Source: an uncultured Muribaculaceae bacterium (lineage in GTDB: Bacteria > Bacteroidota > Bacteroidia > Bacteroidales > Muribaculaceae). Taken from it: DNA of 64,000 nucleotides. The position numbers and the translations under genes are program-made. Positions 60,754 to 64,000 of the stretch are shown here, piece by piece; position 1 is the first letter of the stretch, and each line of letters opens with the position of its first letter. A model generated the notes under the pieces. The model ran no database searches. It was not told where the DNA came from and was given only the letters and a program-made list of their open reading frames with translations. Location: positions 62,001-126,000 of the forward strand of contig CAJTPZ010000006.1 in assembly GCA_910578395.1 (NCBI GenBank), written 5' to 3'.

Positions 60754-62550
60754 TTATAGCCATTCAGGACTCTGCTTCATGTTGGGATTGATCTGTATTT
60801 CCTTTTCAGGTATCGGCCATGTGTAATAGGAGTCACCGCCGTCGTAGTAACGGTAAGTAGGGGTGCCCCAGCACTGACGCATTCCGTTCATCTGGCCTTG
60901 GTTGTCGGTGTAGAATTTCTTTTCACGCCATGTGCGCCAACGTATTTCATTGAAATAGTTGCTTTCTTCTCCACCAAGTTCGAAATAATGCTCGTTGCGT
61001 ATGCGACGGCGCATGTCGTCCTGCCCGTTGACTCTTGTGGCAGCGTTGGAGTTGAGCTCCTGTGCTCCTGCACGACGGCGCAGTTCATTTACTTTGCCTA
61101 CGGCACCCTGAACGTCGCCAAGCTCGTTGAGACATTCGGCCCAGTCGAGAAGCACTTCGGCATAGCGTATCACCGGCACGTCGATGTAGTTGTAGTATTT
61201 GGTTCCTTCTACGCCTTCATTCACAAATTTACGCATCGTGTAGTAGAACATGGCGGCTATATCGGTCTTGTAGTCGCCGATCGCAACGTCGCGGAACGGG
61301 AAGCGCATAGTGAACTCTTCGGCTACACCGCGCACACCTCCAAGGAACTGGTCATAGGGAGTGACAACCGTCATGTTGAGTCGGGGATCACGGTTGGCAT
61401 AGGCAGCACGAATGCGTGCTTCGTTGCCTGAAGGCAGGTATTTGCTCATGTCGGCACCTGCAGCTTCGGCAGCCTCGTATTCTGCTTCGGTGATGTTGTC
61501 GCGAAGGAAGAATACACGACGCGCCTGTGTGGACATGCTGTTGTAGCCCGGAATATAGTCGTCCCAGTCAAATTCCGAGCCGTCAGCGTTTTCAAACAGA
61601 TCTACAAATGAAGGATTGACAATGAAGTTGGTCCATCCTTCACCACCGCCCTGCACACGGTTTCCGAACGCACGGTTTAGCGCGTTGCCATAAGTGACTT
61701 CCGGTGTGAAGCACACTGAAAAGATCATCTCGTCGCAGTCTTCCTGAGCTTCTTTGAGCACATTTTTGAATGCTATTCCGCCTCCGGTAGTGTATAGCTG
61801 GTGACCGCACTCTTTTACTTTCTGGAAGTCATCGGCAGCCTTCTGCCACTCTTTTTTCCACATGTATACCTTTCCGCGGAGAGCGTAGGCACAGCTTTTT
61901 GTTATGTGTCCCCATTCAGCGGATCCTTGCGGATGCTTGTTGGGCAGATCCGGATTTTCGATGCATGAATTGAGGTCCTTGATAATTTCGTCCCATACCT
62001 GATCGGCGGTAAGGCGGCTCAGGTGTGCGTCGGCAGGTGACTTTATGTCTTCACGCACATATGGCACACCTTGGAAAAGCACATTGAGCTGGTAGTGGAA
62101 AAAGGCTCTGATGAACACACACTCCGATATGAGCCGCGAGCGTTTGGTCTCATCCATGCCTGGCACTTTAGGAAGTCCGTTTACAGCGGAGTTCGCTTTT
62201 ATGGCGTACTCATAGTAGGCTGACCATGCACTGCTTATATATCCGTCGGTCGAGGTTGTGCGTCCATAAGTGTGATTGAAGTCGGTCCAGTTGGCATCAC
62301 GGTCGATCACACTTGAGAACGGCTGGTAAAGCAGGTTCCAGGATTCCTGATATTTGTACTGTAGTCCGCGATAGGCACCGTTGGCAACCTGAGCTGCCAT
62401 TGTAGGACTGTTCCATACCGATGACTCCGATGGTTCATTGGAAGGCTCAAGATCCATGTTGACACAGCCTGTGGTCATGGCTCCTGTTGCGACAGCAGCG
62501 GCCATGAGACGCAGGGTATGCTTAACTATATTTGATTTTGTATTGTTCAT
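60754..62550 (-). CDS. SusD/RagB-family lipoprotein (fucose-linked locus)
   Basis: This 598-residue lipoprotein has the lipobox cysteine at Cys29 (GAMTTGCVNMDLEP). SusD marks include RSRLISECVFIRAFFHYQLN, then NVLFQGVPYVRED, and the late VIRYAEVLLDWAECLNELGD followed by VNELRRRAGAQEL. It should bind the glycan on the cell surface and cover the SusC barrel encoded 30 bases upstream. The neighbouring fucosidase points to a fucosylated substrate. Confidence 0.94.
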   Translation of the reverse strand: MNNTKSNIVKHTLRLMAAAVATGAMTTGCVNMDLEPSNEPSESSVWNSPTMAAQVANGAYRGLQYKYQESWNLLYQPFSSVIDRDANWTDFNHTYGRTTSTDGYISSAWSAYYEYAIKANSAVNGLPKVPGMDETKRSRLISECVFIRAFFHYQLNVLFQGVPYVREDIKSPADAHLSRLTADQVWDEIIKDLNSCIENPDLPNKHPQGSAEWGHITKSCAYALRGKVYMWKKEWQKAADDFQKVKECGHQLYTTGGGIAFKNVLKEAQEDCDEMIFSVCFTPEVTYGNALNRAFGNRVQGGGEGWTNFIVNPSFVDLFENADGSEFDWDDYIPGYNSMSTQARRVFFLRDNITEAEYEAAEAAGADMSKYLPSGNEARIRAAYANRDPRLNMTVVTPYDQFLGGVRGVAEEFTMRFPFRDVAIGDYKTDIAAMFYYTMRKFVNEGVEGTKYYNYIDVPVIRYAEVLLDWAECLNELGDVQGAVGKVNELRRRAGAQELNSNAATRVNGQDDMRRRIRNEHYFELGGEESNYFNEIRWRTWREKKFYTDNQGQMNGMRQCWGTPTYRYYDGGDSYYTWPIPEKEIQINPNMKQSPEWL

Positions 62551-62580
62551 GAATTGCTTTGTTGACTGTTTGACACGTTT

Positions 62581-64000
62581 TTAGAAAGTCACATTGAGTC
62601 CGAAAGCGTAGGTGCGGTAAGGTGCGTATCCGTCGCCTGACATCATTTCCGGGTCGAGACCTTTGAACTTTGTGATTGTGCAGAGGTTTTCAAATGAAGC
62701 GTATACACGCACGTTCTGCATGTAGATCTTGTTGATCCAATTGGCAGGAAGTGTGTAGCCGATGGTGAGATTCTTGAGTTTGAAGTAATCACCGTTCTGG
62801 AGGTGATACTCGCTCGCTGCTTTCTGCTGACCGTTGTCGGCGCCAGTCACGAAACGTGGGTTGGCTGAATTGATATTGGTGCGTGGATCGTTGGGGTTCT
62901 CTGGATCAAAGAAATAGTGGTCATAACCGATTTCCTTGCCGATGCCGTAACCGTGGATTATGTTTGTCGAGTTCTGGGTGTTCTGGAAGTAATAGATCTT
63001 TGATCCGGCAGCACCTGACCATGCCATAGACATGTCGATGCCTTTCCACTGTACAAAGCCCTGGAGTCCGAAGTAAACTTTCGGCATGGAAGAACTGCCC
63101 TGGAATGTGCGGTCATCATCGTTTCCGTAGATGCCGTCACCGTTTTTGTCGGCATAGATGTAGTCGCCATACCAGATGCGTCCTTTGCCAATGCCCTGTG
63201 TGGGATAGAACCGGTATCCGGCGTCGACCATGGCCTGAAGCCACTTCATGTCGGCTTCGGTGCGGATCATGCCGTCTTTAGGACCTCCGTTTATGTTGAC
63301 AGAGCCGTCGGCGTTGAAGTGCGATCCGCTGCCCTGGTAACGGTTGAGCAGATACCATTCGTTCATCTCATGGCCTTCGACCACGCGGGTGTTGCCTCCT
63401 GCCGATACGTTGCCGATGTTGTTTACCCATACACGGTTGCCGTTGGCATCGGTCTGCCATTCCTGTATGACAGCGCCTTTGTATTTGGTGACACGGTTGC
63501 GGTTGACCGATGCGTTGGCTGAGACGCTATAGCTCCAGTCGCCTACACGGTCGTTCCACGATACAGTGAATTCAGCACCTTTGTTGTTGACTTCCGCGAG
63601 GTTTTCGAGCGGAGCCGTGAAATTGGAAAGCATCGATGACAGTGTGGGACGGTAGAGGATGCCGTCGGTGTTCTTGTTGTAGACATCGATGGTACCCCAC
63701 AGACGGTTGTTGAGCACGCTGAAGTCGAGACCTATGTTGGTCACTTCTGTGCTTTCCCATGTGAGAAGTGCATTGGCGAACTTATACATGCGCAGACCGC
63801 TTGTAAGTTTGTCACCGAATGATACTTTGGCGTCGGGGCTATAGAGAGCCTGCCACTCATAGTTGCCGATAGAGTTGTTTCCGAGCTTACCCCACGAACC
63901 GCGTATTTTGAGATTGTTCAGCCAGTCGATGCTCTTCATGAAGTTTTCCTCGCTTATGCGCCAACCGGCAGAGAAGGAGGGGAAGAAACCCCAGCGGTTG
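62581..64000 (-). CDS. SusC/RagA-family TonB-linked transporter (C-terminal part, truncated by window edge)
   Basis: The open frame runs from TAG at 62581 to the window end without a start; about 473 residues are visible. It is the barrel half of a SusC protein: GFFPSFSAGWRISEENFMKS near the right edge, LKIRGSWGKLGNNSIGNYEW, YGDYIYADKNGDGIYGNDDD and the terminal strand YRTYAFGLNVTF. It pairs with the SusD lipoprotein encoded 30 bases downstream. The plug and signal peptide lie outside. Confidence 0.93.
   Translation of the reverse strand, partial: NRWGFFPSFSAGWRISEENFMKSIDWLNNLKIRGSWGKLGNNSIGNYEWQALYSPDAKVSFGDKLTSGLRMYKFANALLTWESTEVTNIGLDFSVLNNRLWGTIDVYNKNTDGILYRPTLSSMLSNFTAPLENLAEVNNKGAEFTVSWNDRVGDWSYSVSANASVNRNRVTKYKGAVIQEWQTDANGNRVWVNNIGNVSAGGNTRVVEGHEMNEWYLLNRYQGSGSHFNADGSVNINGGPKDGMIRTEADMKWLQAMVDAGYRFYPTQGIGKGRIWYGDYIYADKNGDGIYGNDDDRTFQGSSSMPKVYFGLQGFVQWKGIDMSMAWSGAAGSKIYYFQNTQNSTNIIHGYGIGKEIGYDHYFFDPENPNDPRTNINSANPRFVTGADNGQQKAASEYHLQNGDYFKLKNLTIGYTLPANWINKIYMQNVRVYASFENLCTITKFKGLDPEMMSGDGYAPYRTYAFGLNVTF

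Noticed and set aside
1..64000. CRISPR arrays, insertion sequences, prophage or toxin-antitoxin systems
   Set aside because: No regularly spaced repeats, transposase motifs, phage structural genes or typical toxin-antitoxin pairs were found on either strand.

Overview
The window looks like a chromosomal segment of a gut-type Bacteroidales bacterium, most likely Muribaculaceae or a close relative (inference). The signs are two SusC/SusD pairs, many Bacteroidota-only families (DUF4924, DUF4421, DUF2027-Smr, DUF4886), promoters of the Bacteroidota type (TTTG, 20 bases, TAnnTTTG) in front of both tRNAs and the polysaccharide operon, and few strong Shine-Dalgarno sequences.

Region 1 (1-15.9 kb) is one long plus-strand energy block. 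The end of nuoD (probably a nuoC-D fusion) and nuoH are followed by a complete F-type ATP synthase set (atpD-C-B-E-F-H-A-G), and then by nuoI-J-K-L-M-N. The nuo operon is thus split between nuoH and nuoI by the atp operon. I see no terminator or canonical promoter at either junction. The c subunit lacks the known Na+ ligands, so a proton-driven enzyme is expected. A terminator follows nuoN; no nuoE, F or G lies on this side.

Region 2 (15.9-20.3 kb) starts with a gene-poor stretch holding a small decayed reading frame. A minus-strand envelope operon follows: cell-wall amidase, MCE/MlaD protein, DUF4924 protein and alpha/beta hydrolase.

Region 3 (20.4-33.5 kb) is a surface-polysaccharide operon. 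It encodes a WecA-like initiating transferase, a Wza-like exporter, a Wzz-like protein, the dTDP-rhamnose enzymes (RmlA, C, D, B), a UDP-glucuronate 4-epimerase-like enzyme, a UDP-glucose dehydrogenase and a small membrane protein. It ends near tRNA-Glu(CTC); a lone GT2 glycosyltransferase follows. No flippase or polymerase is present.

Region 4 (33.5-43.2 kb) carries metal and stress functions. A Fur-family regulator and an outer-membrane-like protein diverge from a Cu/Zn-type permease fused to an HMA domain. Between the permease and a PAP2 phosphatase lies a strikingly self-complementary stretch (36319-36433) that may be an unannotated structured RNA. A PMCA-type Ca2+ ATPase, three GNAT acetyltransferases around tRNA-Ser(GCT), and a divergent HxlR regulator/cupin pair with a nested palindrome follow.

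Region 5 (43.2-49.7 kb) has a DUF4886 protein, a 7TM-HD protein (probable c-di-AMP phosphodiesterase) and a Rel/SpoT enzyme on the minus strand, then a divergent DUF4421 barrel protein.

Region 6 (49.7-64 kb) has an orphan SusC/SusD pair, a plus-strand operon (CvfB-like, DUF2027-Smr, EFR1-type ferredoxin/flavodoxin protein, membrane protein), a coiled-coil membrane protein, and a fucose-related locus (GH29 fucosidase, SusD, partial SusC) running off the right edge. I see no IS elements, phage genes or CRISPR arrays.
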